Positions 6,530 to 14,513 of a stretch of DNA of 16,177 nucleotides are shown piece after piece. Made by a program: the position numbers and the translations under genes. Location of the stretch: assembly GCA_964526635.1 (NCBI GenBank), contig CAZGLR010000076.1, forward strand, positions 1-16,177, written 5' to 3'. Source of the stretch: CAZGLR01 sp964526635 (lineage in GTDB: Bacteria; Zixibacteria; MSB-5A5; GN15; JAAZOE01). Under the pieces are notes generated by a model. The model was not told the origin of the DNA. It did not search any database and was given only the letters and a program-made list of their open reading frames with translations. The number at the start of each line of letters is the position of its first letter. Positions within the stretch are counted from its first letter, which is position 1.

Positions 6530-6997
6530 TTAAGCGGAATAATTGTCGCCGCGATTACGCTGCGGGCGGCGCGGACCCTTGCGACTGGGGATATACAAAT
6601 CCGGCCCCTCCTTGCGGCGCATTCTAACCGTATGATCCTGGCACGACTGGCAGCGACGGATAAGGTGAGCGTCTTCCTTTTTGATCCAGCGTTTCTCGAC
6701 ATGCTTGGGGCCATAGACCGGACGGCCGATAATCTCATATCCGGCCGAGGGATCATCGGAATCATTAAATCTTACCCCGGCAACAACCTCATTGCTGCCC
6801 GGCTTATACAGGGTCGCCCCCGGACAGGTAATCAAAATGCGGTCAGAGGTATCGGCGAAAGCGTTGATCGAATCGGCCAGGATGCCATAGAACTCACCCC
6901 GGGAATCATTGCACGACGTGCAAATCCATAATCCGCCGATATTTTCCAGGTTTCGCCCGCAATGCTCACAGGTGTGGGTGTTGTGATTTGACATCAT
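6530..6997 (-). CDS. zinc-ribbon protein of unknown function
   Basis: The protein is about 155 residues from the ATG at 6997. The upstream gene stops in TGA whose A is the A of this ATG (TGATG), so translation is very likely coupled. A GTG at 7012 and an ATG at 6994 are alternative starts. Residues C10-xx-C13 and C26-xx-C29 form a classic zinc ribbon, and a further C116-xx-C119 pair with H122 near the C-terminus could bind a second metal. The middle (about 54-105) reads like a small beta domain (RILITCPGATLYKPGSN, GYEIIGRPVYGP) and the tail is strongly basic (RKGPRRPQRNR), compatible with nucleic-acid or ribosome contact. No family is recognised. Confidence 0.7.
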   Translation of the reverse strand: MMSNHNTHTCEHCGRNLENIGGLWICTSCNDSRGEFYGILADSINAFADTSDRILITCPGATLYKPGSNEVVAGVRFNDSDDPSAGYEIIGRPVYGPKHVEKRWIKKEDAHLIRRCQSCQDHTVRMRRKEGPDLYIPSRKGPRRPQRNRGDNYSA

Positions 6998-7239
6998 CAG
7001 CACCCGATGCACATGTCGGCGACGACTTCACCCGATGATACCCAGCTGAGCTGCCCGGCCAGCGAGGCCGCAATACGGCGCAGCAGCGATAACTCACTTT
7101 TGGAAATACGGTGTGAGGAATCGAAGACTATCGCCTCACCACCGCTGTTTATCACGGCCAGAATCGAGGCAAAAGCCGGGTAATACAGGTCGCCATCCTG
7201 GAAAAGCGGATAACCGGCTATGTTAAATGCGACTTTCAT
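6997..7239 (-). CDS. small hypothetical protein coupled to the zinc-ribbon gene
   Basis: This is an 80-residue protein starting MKVAFNIAGYPLF, with a segment ASILAVINSGGEAIVFDSS that looks like a small alpha/beta unit and a C-terminus ending M-C-I-G-C. There is no signal peptide or obvious motif. The ATG at 7239 has only a weak GCGGT upstream. Its stop overlaps the next start by one base, so the two unknown genes probably act together. The gene lies between rqcH and dciA-gyrB, both on the same strand. Confidence 0.6.
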   Translation of the reverse strand: MKVAFNIAGYPLFQDGDLYYPAFASILAVINSGGEAIVFDSSHRISKSELSLLRRIAASLAGQLSWVSSGEVVADMCIGC

Positions 7240-7620
7240 ACCGCTATTTCATGCAAAGCCGGTACCGAGTGGGTATGGATAGTTTTAAGTTGTTGTTGGG
7301 ATGGTTTTTAGGGATGATTCTCGGGCGGATTTATCGTGATGAGATAGATGCTATTTATGGGGTGATGCCTATACTCTGATGGGTGTTTCCAACGGCAGGA
7401 TATCCCCTGTGTCGTTCGGGACCCTCGCTTCGCTCGGACACGGATCCTGACCGAGATATGGGACGCTAACTATCAATTCGATTATCGTACAAGGGCGGAA
7501 GCCGTGCCGCGCCGGGGGCCGGAGCGAAGCAACGGCGATCCCGCCGGAAAGATTAACCTTTTAATTGACTCCCTGGGCAACGGCAGGATCTCCCTCGCAG
7601 CCCTTGGCAGCCCCATTACT
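7240..7620. other. gene-free region between rqcH and the small unknown pair
   Basis: About 380 bases show no credible coding frame. An imperfect hairpin surrounds 7406-7443 (GTGTC at 7409-7413 with GACAC at 7437-7441, plus an internal GGG-A-CCC). The phrase CAACGGCAGGATnTCCC occurs twice in the same orientation, at 7390-7406 and 7578-7594, differing at one base. The 3' end of rqcH at 7621 has no clear T-tailed terminator here. Confidence 0.5.
7390..7594. repeat. 17-bp direct repeat pair, 16 of 17 identical
   Basis: The copies CAACGGCAGGATATCCC (7390-7406) and CAACGGCAGGATCTCCC (7578-7594) are 188 bases apart in the gene-free region. Their function is unknown; they may be remnants of a dispersed intergenic repeat. 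Confidence 0.5.
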
Positions 7621-9285
7621 CTACTCCCCCTTTTTCTCCAACTCGCGCGGCTCGACAAAGACTGTCTTCTCGCGCTCGATTGTCACCAACCCCGATTTGG
7701 CCTTACGCGGTTTGCGGACATATTTTTTCTGGGTATAACTGACCGGCACTGTGGCCGAATTGCGGGCTTTTGAAAACCATGCCGCGACCGCCGCCGCTTC
7801 TTCGATTTCGGTTGCCGATGGTTCGAAATTTTTATGCGGGAACTTCAAGACAACATGCGATCCGGGACACTGGGCGGCGTGGAACCAGAGTTCATATGGC
7901 CGGGCATATTCAAAAGTGGTCCGGTCGTTGTTTTCGCCGCTTTTACCGACAAAGACAGTCAACCCGGTCGAGGTTTGATAGGTTTTATACGGCAGCGATA
8001 TTGTTTCGCCGCCCGATACCCCGCCTCCGTTTGATGCGCGAGGCACCAATTCGGGATATTGACCGGAGGCGTTTTCAAAATCACGGTCGAATTCATCGAG
8101 GGCGGTTTCGAGATATTTTAATTCTTCGATCATGTTATCACGCCGCCTGATAAGCAGCGCCAGCCCCTCTTTGCCTTTGCGATATTTTCGCGAATAAACG
8201 GCAATATTATCCTGAGGCGGCAGCGATGGATCGAGGGGAATTGCAATCGGTTCACCGCTGCCATAAAGATTATCGACCGTGATCGATTCCATCCCGCGCT
8301 CCAGCCGGTTCATGTTGGTTTTCAGCAAATCGGAGTATTGCAGGTATGTTTCGTAATCGGCGGCCTCGGCGATATCAGATTCAAGTTTTTCGATCAGGCG
8401 CCGGGTCTTCTTGATTTTCTGGCGTACGGCTTTGAGAGTACTCTCCCGATGGCTCTCGGTTTCGGTCACATCCTTGACAATCTCCAGCACTTTGCGCTGG
8501 GCCTGAGATAATGATGGATATGATGTCACCGGCTCACGGTCCGCAATTTTCATCGGATAATACACTGGTTTGCCCTTGATAATATAGGCATACACAGTTC
8601 GCGCGGGATCATGATAGGCGCCAATCATCTCGCGGATTATCTTCTGGAGTTCGACAATATCGATAACCGGCTCGGTGCCGTTTGACAGTCGATTCAACGC
8701 AGTTCCGGCCAGCTCATAATCGAATCCGAACAGATTTTTTTCGAGCAGACGGGCGGGATTGGCATCGTGGTCGCTGTCGAGGACATCATTGAGTTGATCG
8801 GTGGTGATCATCTCCGGGCTGTATTTCTCCGGGAGCGGTGACGGTTGATAAATCTCGCCCTCGGTAAAGGTTTTTTCGCGCAATGAAGCGAGGATGCCGT
8901 GATTGCTGTCCAGCAACCAGACATTGCCATTGGGACCGATAATTTCCAACACCAGGATAAATTTTTGACCCTTCAGATCAAGATCGACTTCAACGATACG
9001 GTCATTGGGGAGCTGCCGGACAGAGGTAATCATCGCTCCCCAGATATCTTTGGCAAACGGCCGGTATTTTTCGGTAGTATCGAGCCGTGATTTCCCCGCC
9101 GGGAGAATATAAAAACCGCTGCGCTGGGGGTGGAACGACATCGTCAGGCAATTGCTGCGCCGTGATTTACAATACAGTTGCAGCGCCCGTTCCTTGCGAT
9201 AATACTCGATACTGGTCACGGCGGCATCGACAATATCGCGGCTCGATTCGGCCAAAATACGGGTGACATCCAATGAACTCAGCAT
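7621..9285 (-). CDS. rqcH: RqcH/NFACT-family ribosome-associated quality control protein
   Basis: This is a homologue of bacterial RqcH and eukaryotic Rqc2/NEMF, which binds stalled 50S-peptidyl-tRNA complexes and recruits tRNA-Ala to add alanine tails that mark stalled peptides for degradation. Length 554 fits the family (about 560-580). The NFACT-N domain has the key Asp-Arg pair at D95-R96 (LPNDRIVEVDL) and GPNGNVWLLD (117-126). The middle has HhH-like and coiled-coil segments (about 258-335 and 365-405). The C-terminal NFACT-R/DUF814 domain (435-547) has the signature ELWFHAAQCPGSHVVL (465-480) and YTQKKYVRKP...GLVTIEREKTVFVEP. The ATG at 9285 fits the family start (MLSSLDVTRI). It is divergent from the protease gene. 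Older annotations call such proteins fibronectin-binding. Confidence 0.93.
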   Translation of the reverse strand: MLSSLDVTRILAESSRDIVDAAVTSIEYYRKERALQLYCKSRRSNCLTMSFHPQRSGFYILPAGKSRLDTTEKYRPFAKDIWGAMITSVRQLPNDRIVEVDLDLKGQKFILVLEIIGPNGNVWLLDSNHGILASLREKTFTEGEIYQPSPLPEKYSPEMITTDQLNDVLDSDHDANPARLLEKNLFGFDYELAGTALNRLSNGTEPVIDIVELQKIIREMIGAYHDPARTVYAYIIKGKPVYYPMKIADREPVTSYPSLSQAQRKVLEIVKDVTETESHRESTLKAVRQKIKKTRRLIEKLESDIAEAADYETYLQYSDLLKTNMNRLERGMESITVDNLYGSGEPIAIPLDPSLPPQDNIAVYSRKYRKGKEGLALLIRRRDNMIEELKYLETALDEFDRDFENASGQYPELVPRASNGGGVSGGETISLPYKTYQTSTGLTVFVGKSGENNDRTTFEYARPYELWFHAAQCPGSHVVLKFPHKNFEPSATEIEEAAAVAAWFSKARNSATVPVSYTQKKYVRKPRKAKSGLVTIEREKTVFVEPRELEKKGE

Positions 9286-9336
9286 ACGGCCAATATAATC
9301 ACGTATTGTATATCGGGGAACAAAAAGCCGCGTTTG

Positions 9337-9365
9337 TCGATATTAAACTATACGGATCCGGCCAA
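9337..9365 (-). promoter_or_regulatory. possible rqcH promoter
   Basis: On the minus strand TTGGCC (9360-9365) and TATCGA (9337-9342) are 17 bases apart. The -10 match is poor, but the -35 box is identical to that of the lepA promoter. It overlaps the ribosome binding site of the divergent protease gene. Confidence 0.35.
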
Positions 9366-9382
9366 AAAGGAATACTGTTATC

Positions 9383-10411
9383 TTGAGACTGCGCTATCTT
9401 GTTACTTTACTTCTCATTGCCCTGACCGCCACGGCGGCTGTCCGGGCGTACAAGCCTCAGTTACGGACGATCAAAGTCAAGGTTGTGGCCGATGAACGCT
9501 ATGCCCGCCAGACCAACTGGGAACGGCACGCCAAAGCCGAACTCGATGATGTTGCTGACGCCCTTGGAGAAATCCTCAATATCCGGCTGGATATAGTCGC
9601 CTATGATCAATGGTATGGTGAACGGGAATCATTTGATCAGCGTACCGCCCATATGCTCGAGGAGGTCGCGCGCGATAGCGCCGATATTGTGGTCGGATTC
9701 ACTTTGATTCCGGCGGCTATTCGCGGCATCGGCAGTGTGACTGAGGGATTGACCATTCCCTATCGCGGTATGATGGTCAAAACCTATCAGGGAAACCGGT
9801 CTTACAATTACTTCCTGCCCCTGATTATTGTTCATGAGATGGTGCATGTGCTGGGCGGAGTTCATGTCGGTGGCAATTCGATCATGTCCCCGCAATTCGG
9901 CAAACAAATTGTGCTGGAACTCGATGATCTCAATCGGGCGATCGTCGATATTACCCGACAGGTCGATTTTCAGGTCGGGGTGGCATCGTTGTCTGATCCG
10001 CTTAAACTGGAGTTGACCAGGCTGTATGCTCGGGCGTTGGACAACGGTAATCAGGAGCTGATGGTTTTTCTGACCCTGGCCGACCTGTACAGCAGACTCG
10101 ACAGGTATCAAGAGGCAATTGCGACTTATCTGCTTATGCTGGAAGTCTATCCGGAGTATAACCGCGGGCGGATTCTGCTGGGTGAATGCTATCTTCTGAT
10201 GGGTCGGGCGGACAAGACGATTGAAATTTTTGAGGATGCCCTGAAATACAAGCAGGACCGTGATTTACTTCATGGCAAGCTGGCTGTGTTATATTACAAT
10301 GCCGGCGATTTCGACCAGTCGTATTATCATGCCAAAAAAGCCGATGCCTTCGGTGCCGATATCGATCCCGATCTGATCTATGAATTGCGGAAAAAGCGTG
10401 GAAAGCAATAA
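9383..10411 (+). CDS. exported metzincin-like zinc metalloprotease with C-terminal TPR repeats
   Basis: The 342-residue protein starts at a TTG (9383); the AAAAAGGA site ends 11 bases upstream and no ATG or GTG is available near it. Residues 1-22 are a Sec signal peptide with probable cleavage after A-V-R-A. The catalytic zinc motif HEMVHVLGGVH (151-161) is the full HExxHxxGxxH metzincin signature, with a plausible Met-turn at SIMSP (M168). Glu152 would be the general base. Residues about 217-335 contain roughly three TPR-like helical pairs (NQELMVFLTLADLYSRLDRYQEA..., YNRGRILLGECYLLMGRADKTIEIF..., LLHGKLAVLYYNAGDFDQSYYHAKKA), normally protein-binding. It is inferred to be periplasmic or secreted; the substrate is unknown. 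It converges on lepA with eight bases between stops. Confidence 0.85.
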   Translation: MRLRYLVTLLLIALTATAAVRAYKPQLRTIKVKVVADERYARQTNWERHAKAELDDVADALGEILNIRLDIVAYDQWYGERESFDQRTAHMLEEVARDSADIVVGFTLIPAAIRGIGSVTEGLTIPYRGMMVKTYQGNRSYNYFLPLIIVHEMVHVLGGVHVGGNSIMSPQFGKQIVLELDDLNRAIVDITRQVDFQVGVASLSDPLKLELTRLYARALDNGNQELMVFLTLADLYSRLDRYQEAIATYLLMLEVYPEYNRGRILLGECYLLMGRADKTIEIFEDALKYKQDRDLLHGKLAVLYYNAGDFDQSYYHAKKADAFGADIDPDLIYELRKKRGKQ

Positions 10412-10419
10412 TTTGCGTC

Positions 10420-12222
10420 CTAACTGCGATCGACTTTGAGCGCCGCCAGAAATGCTTCCTGCGGGATCTCGACCGTCCCGATCTGTTTCATCCGTTTTTT
10501 GCCCTCTTTCTGTCTTTCCAACAGCTTGCGTTTTCGCGTAATATCGCCGCCATAGCATTTGGCGGTAACGTTTTTTCGCAGGGCCCGAATTGTTGCCCGG
10601 GAGACGATGCGCGAACCGATCGAGCCCTGAATAACGACTTCGAACATCTGGCGCGGTATTAACTCCTGCAGTTTTTCGCAGAGGGCTTTGCCGTAGTAAT
10701 AGGCTTTGTCTCTATGAATAATAACCGAGAGCGCATCGACCGGGTCGCCATTGACCATAATATCCAGCTTAACCAGTTTCGACGGTCGATAATAGGGAAT
10801 AGCATAATCCAGCGAGGCGTAGCCCCGGGTGACCGATTTGAGCTTGTCGTGGAAGTCGAAGATAATCTCCGAGAGAGGGAAGGCAAATGACAAATTGGCC
10901 CGGGTCGCGCTGAGATATTCAGTGTTTTTGTATTCGCCCCGGCGATCGGTCGATAGTTTCATGATGTTCCCGATATATTCGGGCGGGGCGATAATCTGGC
11001 TGTCGACAAAGGGTTCCTCGATAGATTCAATATCGCCGGGCGACGGGAGTTGCGAGGGTGAGTCGACTGTTACTTTCTCGCCGGTTTTGGTGTAGACGAA
11101 GTATTCGACGTTGGGGACAGTATTGATAATCGCCTGATCATACTCGCGAGACAGCCGCTCGGTAATAATCTCCATATGCAGCAATCCCAGAAAGCCGCAG
11201 CGAAAACCGAATCCGAGAGCAACCGATGTTTCCGGGACAAAATCGAGGGAGGCATCGTTGAGTTTCAGCTTTTCCAATGCCTCGCGCAATTCGGTATAAT
11301 CCTCGGCCACGGCCGGAAAGATGCCGGCAAAAACCATCGGTTTTATTGCCACAAAGCCCGGCAATGGTTTCGTGGCGGGCCGTGCGGCTGAGGTGAGCGT
11401 ATCGCCAACCATAACATCACCGACCTGCTTGATACCGGCAAAGAAATAACCGACTTCCCCGGCCGAAAGATCTTTGTCGGGGAAGTACTTCAGGCGACGG
11501 TAGCCGACCTCATCGACTTCATAGCTCTTACCACTGGCTATAAATTTAATTCTTTCGCCCGGCCGTATGACGCCATCGACCACGCGGATATACCCGGCAG
11601 TCCCGCGGTAAGAATCATAGATAGAGTCGAAAATCATCGCCCGCAGGGGGGCCGTGAGATCGCCCGCTGGCGGCGGGATTTCCCGCACAATAGCTTCCAG
11701 CAACTCCAGGATACCGATACCCGCTTTGGCCGAGCATTTAATTATCTCATCCGGTTCTACGCCCAGCAGATCACAGATTTCATCGGAGACATTATCAACC
11801 TGCGCCGCCGGTAAATCGATTTTGTTGATGACCGGAATTATATGGAGATCGTTTTCCATTGCCAGATAGAGGTTGGAGACTGTCTGCGCTTCAATTCCCT
11901 GGGAAGCATCGACCACCAGAAGCGCGCCCTCGCAGGCCGACAACGACCGCGAAACTTCGTAGGTAAAATCGACATGACCGGGTGTATCGATTAAGTTGAG
12001 CTGATAGATGATACCGTTGGACGCCTTATACTCAAATCGTACGGCATGCGATTTGATCGTGATACCGCGTTCCCGTTCGATATCCATATCGTCCAGCGTC
12101 TGCGCCTTCATATGACGCTGCCGCAGGGCCTGGGTAGACTCCAGGAGGCGATCGGCCAGGGTTGACTTACCATGGTCGATATGGGCGATAATCGAGAAAT
12201 TTCTAATTCGTTTTTGTTCCAT
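10420..12222 (-). CDS. lepA: elongation factor 4 (LepA), translational GTPase
   Basis: The 600-residue length is the usual one. The GTPase motifs are complete: G1 AHIDHGKST (13-21), RGIT (52-55), DTPGH (79-83), NKID (133-136) and SAK (164-166). Domain II, the EF-G-like domains III and V, and the LepA-specific C-terminal domain follow (GKALCEKLQELIPRQMFEV, then GGDITRKRKLLERQKEGKKRMK and FLAAL). LepA acts on ribosomes under stress and in initiation or subunit assembly; its exact role is debated. The start at 12222 gives the canonical MEQKRIRNFSIIAHIDHGK beginning, though the ribosome binding site is weak (GGA two bases upstream). Its promoter is at 12259-12287. In many bacteria lepA pairs with lepB or hemN, which is not the case here. 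Confidence 0.97.
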   Translation of the reverse strand: MEQKRIRNFSIIAHIDHGKSTLADRLLESTQALRQRHMKAQTLDDMDIERERGITIKSHAVRFEYKASNGIIYQLNLIDTPGHVDFTYEVSRSLSACEGALLVVDASQGIEAQTVSNLYLAMENDLHIIPVINKIDLPAAQVDNVSDEICDLLGVEPDEIIKCSAKAGIGILELLEAIVREIPPPAGDLTAPLRAMIFDSIYDSYRGTAGYIRVVDGVIRPGERIKFIASGKSYEVDEVGYRRLKYFPDKDLSAGEVGYFFAGIKQVGDVMVGDTLTSAARPATKPLPGFVAIKPMVFAGIFPAVAEDYTELREALEKLKLNDASLDFVPETSVALGFGFRCGFLGLLHMEIITERLSREYDQAIINTVPNVEYFVYTKTGEKVTVDSPSQLPSPGDIESIEEPFVDSQIIAPPEYIGNIMKLSTDRRGEYKNTEYLSATRANLSFAFPLSEIIFDFHDKLKSVTRGYASLDYAIPYYRPSKLVKLDIMVNGDPVDALSVIIHRDKAYYYGKALCEKLQELIPRQMFEVVIQGSIGSRIVSRATIRALRKNVTAKCYGGDITRKRKLLERQKEGKKRMKQIGTVEIPQEAFLAALKVDRS

Positions 12223-12258
12223 CGTCCAGTATCACAAAGTACGTTTAATCGAAGCGCC

Positions 12259-12287
12259 AATATATGCTATCGACGCCATTCGGCCAA
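12259..12287 (-). promoter_or_regulatory. sigma70-like promoter of lepA
   Basis: On the minus strand TTGGCC (12282-12287) and TATATT (12259-12264) are 17 bases apart. The predicted start near 12252 gives a leader of about 30 nt. Confidence 0.55.
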
Positions 12288-12389
12288 AACAAAATAGCAG
12301 GGAATGGCCCGTGGCAGGTTCTGTGTCAGGATGATCGTTTGATCCTCCACCCTGTATTGATACGCCGGACGTTATTATATATCAAGCAG

Positions 12390-12398
12390 TTATCCACA
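12390..12398 (+). promoter_or_regulatory. single perfect DnaA-box match
   Basis: TTATCCACA matches the strict DnaA-box consensus and lies in AT-rich sequence between lepA and the HEAT-cyclophilin gene. Only one copy is present, so it is not an origin by itself. It could be a regulatory DnaA site or chance. Confidence 0.3.
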
Positions 12399-12438
12399 TG
12401 TTTCAATACCGCAACAGCTCCTCCCCGGAATTATCCCA

Positions 12439-12444
12439 TATAAT
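12439..12444 (+). promoter_or_regulatory. candidate -10 box of the HEAT-cyclophilin operon
   Basis: A perfect TATAAT lies 43 bases before the ATG at 12488, but no recognisable -35 box sits 16-18 bases upstream. It may rely on an activator or be fortuitous. Confidence 0.35.
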
Positions 12445-12487
12445 CTGCTTGTATTCTGTCACCTCGAATGCTTAATTGAACCCGCTT

Positions 12488-14509
12488 ATGAATGAAGTAA
12501 ACACACTGAAAATTGTCAGACGGATCGCTGTTGCCGTGATAGCCATCCTTGTCGGCATAATCGTACTGACTGCAGTCGGCTGTGAAAAGCTGCAGGAAGA
12601 GTATATCCTCCGGGATTTGAAATTCCGTATTCGGGTGATTGAAGACAGCCGCGTATACCATGTCTGGTTAACCACCGACAGTGTCATGACCCACCCCGAT
12701 CCGGGCATACGGCGCAGTGCTGCTGAAGCGATGGGGCGGATCGGGCATCCCGGCTATATTGCGCCATTGATTAGCCACCTTGCTGATACGTCAGCGGAGG
12801 CTGCCGAAATGAAATTTTTCGCCGCCGGTCTAATAGGGGACACGGTTTTCATTGATCCGATTCTCGGCCTGCTTCGCGACGGCACCCCGGCCCCCGGCGC
12901 CGCAATCGAAGCCCTGGGGCGAATCGGCGATTCCACACTGGCCGATGAAATTGTGCCGTATATCACCGACGATGATTCCCTGGTCGCCGCGGCGGCAATG
13001 ATGGCCCTCTGGCGGAGCGAGGGCTGGTCTGCTTCCGACAGCATGGTGGCGGTCGCGATGACTACGGCCAATCGCCATGTTAAATGGCATGGTCTCTATG
13101 CGCTGGCGAGGGGGAATCGTCTTGAGGGGAAAGCGCTCTATCTCTCGCTTTTATCCGACCCGGATCCTGAGTTTAGAATCTGGGCCTATCTTGGCCTGGG
13201 CCGCAGCGGAGATACGTTATCGATTGATCGTATTGCCACCGGCCTCAATGATGCCGATGACCGGGTCGTTGCCGCGGCGATGACCGCCCTGGCCGGTTTT
13301 GAAGAACTGGGAAGCCGTCTTATCGCCGACAAACTACCGGGCATTGAAGATGAAAAGCTAACCAGCCTGGCGCTTTCGATTCTGGCCGAATATCCGGTCG
13401 ATGGCGTCTTCGAGAAAGTCAGGACCCGTTTTATCGATGATGGCCGTGAAAACACCCGGGCCGAGGCTGCCCGGACCCTGTTGATCACCGGCCAGATACA
13501 GGGTTTGCAGGTCATCGATGAATACCTGCCGCAGCCGAGCGCCTACCAGAAGCAGATGATAGCGGGGGCGCTGGCCCATCTGGGTCCGGAGGCCGCCATC
13601 GCCCGCCTGACGCCATTGTATAATGATCCGGCACCAATCGTACGGGCCACCGCACTGGAGGCCTTGTGCACCGTTGATACTGCCGGGGTGACATCATATC
13701 TGCGCCGTTCTTTATCGGATACTGATTTTGTCGTGGTTGCGACCGCCGTCAATCTGGCGGCGACCTACCAGCAGTACTCTCTGATTCCACTTATTGCCGG
13801 CATGTATACCGATACCACTATCGGCATCAATGATGATATAAAGCGCAGCATGATCGAGGCGTGGGCCGAATTTACCGAACCGACCGCGCATGATTCAGCT
13901 ATGATGCGCACGCTTGAAGATCTCAGCAATGATGACTGGTTCCTTATCCGGCGCGAAGCGGCGGAACTGCTTGTTGAAAAATATGCTGTTGATGTGCGGG
14001 GAGAGGTGGGAGCGGCCCGGACCGGTATCGATAAACGGAACTTCGCTTCAAAATTCGAAAAATACGATGTCAACCCGCGGGCTGTTATCGAATCGGAACG
14101 CGGGATATTTATCTGCGAATTGTTCTATGACCACGCGCCTAAAACAGTCAATAACTTCATCAGGCTGGCGGAAAGAAATTTCTACGACGATCGCATCTTC
14201 CATCGCGTGATTCCGAATTTCGTTATTCAGGATGGCTGCCCGCGCGGTGATGGCTGGGGCGGTCCGGGATATACGATTCGCAGCGAATTCAATCGTGTGC
14301 CATATACCACCGGGACACTGGGGATGGCTCATTCCGGAAAGGACACCGGCGGGTCACAATATTTCTTTGCCCTGTCGCCGCAGCCGCATCTCAATGGCCG
14401 CTATACTGCCTTTGGCCGGATTATCTCCGGGATGGAGATCGCCAGGGCAGTGACGCGCGGTGACTCGATCATCAGCATCCGGATCGAATACGGTGATCGG
14501 GACGAGTAA
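12488..14509 (+). CDS. lipoprotein fusing HEAT repeats to a cyclophilin-type peptidyl-prolyl isomerase
   Basis: The protein is 673 residues from the ATG at 12488; an in-frame TTG at 12476 follows a stop directly and is an alternative. Neither has a clear ribosome binding site. A hydrophobic segment ends in the lipobox T-A-V-G-C (Cys32), indicating lipidation. Residues about 55-500 are a run of HEAT-like helical repeats (for example IRRSAAEAMGRIGHPGYIAPLI and LADEIVPYITDDDSLVAAAAMMAL). The last 145 residues are a cyclophilin domain: FHRVIPNFVIQDG carries R573, F578 and Q581 with the same spacing as R55, F60 and Q63 of human CypA, followed by TLGMAHSGKDTGGSQYFFAL and HLNGRYTAFGRI. The CypA Trp121 position appears to be His. 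It is presumably an envelope foldase with a protein-binding scaffold. It is the first gene of an operon; the next start is four bases after its stop. Confidence 0.92.
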   Translation: MNEVNTLKIVRRIAVAVIAILVGIIVLTAVGCEKLQEEYILRDLKFRIRVIEDSRVYHVWLTTDSVMTHPDPGIRRSAAEAMGRIGHPGYIAPLISHLADTSAEAAEMKFFAAGLIGDTVFIDPILGLLRDGTPAPGAAIEALGRIGDSTLADEIVPYITDDDSLVAAAAMMALWRSEGWSASDSMVAVAMTTANRHVKWHGLYALARGNRLEGKALYLSLLSDPDPEFRIWAYLGLGRSGDTLSIDRIATGLNDADDRVVAAAMTALAGFEELGSRLIADKLPGIEDEKLTSLALSILAEYPVDGVFEKVRTRFIDDGRENTRAEAARTLLITGQIQGLQVIDEYLPQPSAYQKQMIAGALAHLGPEAAIARLTPLYNDPAPIVRATALEALCTVDTAGVTSYLRRSLSDTDFVVVATAVNLAATYQQYSLIPLIAGMYTDTTIGINDDIKRSMIEAWAEFTEPTAHDSAMMRTLEDLSNDDWFLIRREAAELLVEKYAVDVRGEVGAARTGIDKRNFASKFEKYDVNPRAVIESERGIFICELFYDHAPKTVNNFIRLAERNFYDDRIFHRVIPNFVIQDGCPRGDGWGGPGYTIRSEFNRVPYTTGTLGMAHSGKDTGGSQYFFALSPQPHLNGRYTAFGRIISGMEIARAVTRGDSIISIRIEYGDRDE

Positions 14510-14513
14510 TTCG

